From Prochilodus magdalenae (taxonomy: Eukaryota; Chordata; Actinopteri; Characiformes; Prochilodontidae): a stretch of DNA of 64,000 nt. The stretch spans positions 870,001 to 934,000 of the forward strand of contig JAMWET010006979.1 in assembly GCA_024036415.1 (NCBI GenBank), in the 5' to 3' direction. Shown one piece after another: positions 62,101 to 64,000 of the stretch. Within the stretch, counting starts at the first letter, position 1. Each line of letters starts with the position of its first letter. The position numbers and the translations under genes were made by a program. The notes under the pieces are model-generated. The model did no database searches. It saw only the letters and a list, made by a program, of their open reading frames with translations, and was not told the DNA's origin.

Positions 62101-64000
62101 AAATGTGTACTTCATTTACTTGTTTCAGATACATAATTCACTCAATAATGTTTTATTCATGTGGAAACGATGAACAAATTGTGATGTATCAAAAAATATT
62201 TTGTTATAGCATGCCACCTAAAATCAAATATGGACAGCACAATTACATATGACTGTCTAATCACACTGAGCTGTTGACACTGCGGTGCACCCATAGAGCA
62301 GATGATGGATTAAGCTTGTTTATATAATAATTTTAATCTAAACATAACGGTTTGTTGCACATTTTAGTGCTTTGTAAACTAGACAAAAAACAGAACAGCC
62401 TATCAGAAAAGGGGTAGTATTATATCTCAAAGCCTAACACAAACCTGTTTCAAAAATCAGACGCTGACTTAAGGAAGATAAAATAAAGCCCGACTGTAAA
62501 ATGTAGACTATTGGTTGAGCAGGTTCATCAACACCTAGCACAGTGCACGGGCCATAAACGTTTATGAGAGATTGTGGTGTGGTCAGGTCATTGAGAGTTC
62601 ACAAACACATGGTTGTTTAGAGTTAGCAGGAATTTGAGGATTGTCACGTAAACAGCGGCTGTATGATTTATGAAGCTGACGTAAATGAACGTCCCCTCTA
62701 AGCTCTGTCCAGCCTAGTCGTACTGTCATGCTTTTCATCTGAGGCCTGATAACCATCAGCAAAGGAAGGAAATATGTCACTGCTGATCTCTGACTGAAAC
62801 CTGCTCATGCCCTATAATCACACTCAGCAGATTTGTTTTCTAGAAGAAGGGCTCCTAAGCACAGCTCGCTTTACAAAACAGCCACACGTTGCAGGTAATT
62901 ACACATTTGACTAGAGCAGTCTCCAAATCCACCAAATCCAGACAGTAAAGCTTAAATTAACCAACACTGCAGGACCTCATTTCTATAATGCTGTTTTAAG
63001 GTTGTGAACCAATTTAACATTTTAGGAATTACATAAAACATGAGCAGATGTTCATTTAACTCATAACAACAGATAAAGAGAACCCAATTATTTATTTATT
63101 TGCTGACTCACAGGAACTGGACAGTCCCCCTGGATGAGCATTGACATTATCCAGCTTGTTCTTATAACTGTTGATCAGGCTTGCACTTTGACTGCTTCAG
63201 TTGTGGTGGGCTTTCTGTCTCTGTATTTCTATTGGATTATGATCTGGACTTTAACTCAGACATTCCACGATGCAACACTCCTTCTGCTTTAACCCTTCTT
63301 TGTGGACTGGTGTTCAAGGGTTGTCATCTTTCTGCAGGACCCATCTTCGGTTGAGGTTCAGTTTGCAGATGGATGCCCTAACATCCTTCTGTGGAATTTC
63401 TTGACACATTCAGGAATTCATAGCTCCATTAAATGATGCTAAGCTGTCTTGAAACTGCCACCGCCATGTTTCAAAGTTGGGTTGAGCGTCTTATGTTGGA
63501 ATGCAGCGTACAGATTTGCCAAACAGGACATTTTATTTAGTAAAGCCATACATGTAAATTTGTCCTTGAGTTTGTGAAACTTAAAACCATCAGAGATGTT
63601 CCTTCTGGAGAGTAGTGGCTTTCTCTATGCTACCATTCCATACATTCCTTGCTTACTATTCTTGGTGTTTAAGTGATTGTGGAATCATGAACTTTGACAT
63701 TAGCAAGTGTAAGAAAGGTTTCCAGATCTTTGGATCCTGAGGTGTGAAGTTCCCAAAATATACTATGTCTTGCTCTTACAGTGAAAGTGATTACCGCAGT
63801 GGTGAGTAACAGTGGAGTTGAATTTCCCTCACTGGTAGGTCCTCTACCTGACAGTGGATCAGTAAAGTTAAAAATAGTTTGGGAACGTTTCTGAGTCTAA
63901 TAAGGTTCTCAGCCGTCATTCGATTGAGACATGCATTAACAAAATAAACACCAAACAAACTAGAGGTTCACACATTTTTGCAGACAAAGATATTTAATGT
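62101..64000. other. No gene recognised; DNA-transposon-like block at 63110-63800
   Basis: The block reads like the antisense of a degenerate Tc1-type transposon (GATTATGATCTGGACTTTAA, TTTGCAGATGGATGCCCTAA, CATGTTTCAAAGTTGGGTTG), as seen in many fish genomes. No ends are found, and it may continue beyond the window. Confidence 0.45.

Overview
This is a 64 kb piece of a bony-fish (teleost) nuclear genome. The reasons: split genes with GT-AG introns and vertebrate protein sequences, long AT-rich introns and UTRs, and an intergenic region crowded with degenerate Tc1-like DNA transposons, non-LTR retrotransposon ends, tRNA-derived SINEs and microsatellites. I cannot name the species.

Layout. Positions 1-11731 hold the 3' part of a plus-strand gene that I recognise as ZBTB44, a BTB/C2H2 zinc-finger protein. 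The window starts inside its linker exon, so the BTB domain lies upstream. Coding exons are at 1-395, 1596-1680, 4468 onward (disrupted, see below), 7369-7669 and 11350-11731, followed by a long 3' UTR. Splice phases agree at every junction I can check. From about 18 to 55 kb there is no convincing host gene. That stretch holds a full-length but dead Tc1 element (19030-20608), at least six remnants of a second Tc1-like family, a deletion derivative with perfect 31-bp inverted repeats (51245-51774), LINE fragments (one sitting inside a Tc1 remnant), SINEs and simple repeats. At 55465-56900, on the minus strand, is a complete two-exon TIMM8B gene, encoding a 94-aa small Tim chaperone of the mitochondrial intermembrane space. 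Its upstream side carries a consensus CRE. Beyond it (57-64 kb) I see only repeats and unassigned sequence.

The most unusual stretch is 4468-6128. The exon that should encode the first zinc finger of ZBTB44 is broken, and about 1.5 kb of CAG/GGGG/GATC-rich sequence lies in it. Part of that stretch (about 5017-5824) is a collinear but inflated copy of the following intron (6134-6495): the same short words in the same order, with G-rich pieces between them. I favour an assembly or consensus error over a tandem exon duplication invaded by G-rich insertions, but raw reads are needed to decide.

The two host genes are functionally unrelated: a nuclear transcription factor and a mitochondrial import chaperone. 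Nothing here looks like an operon-like or defence system.
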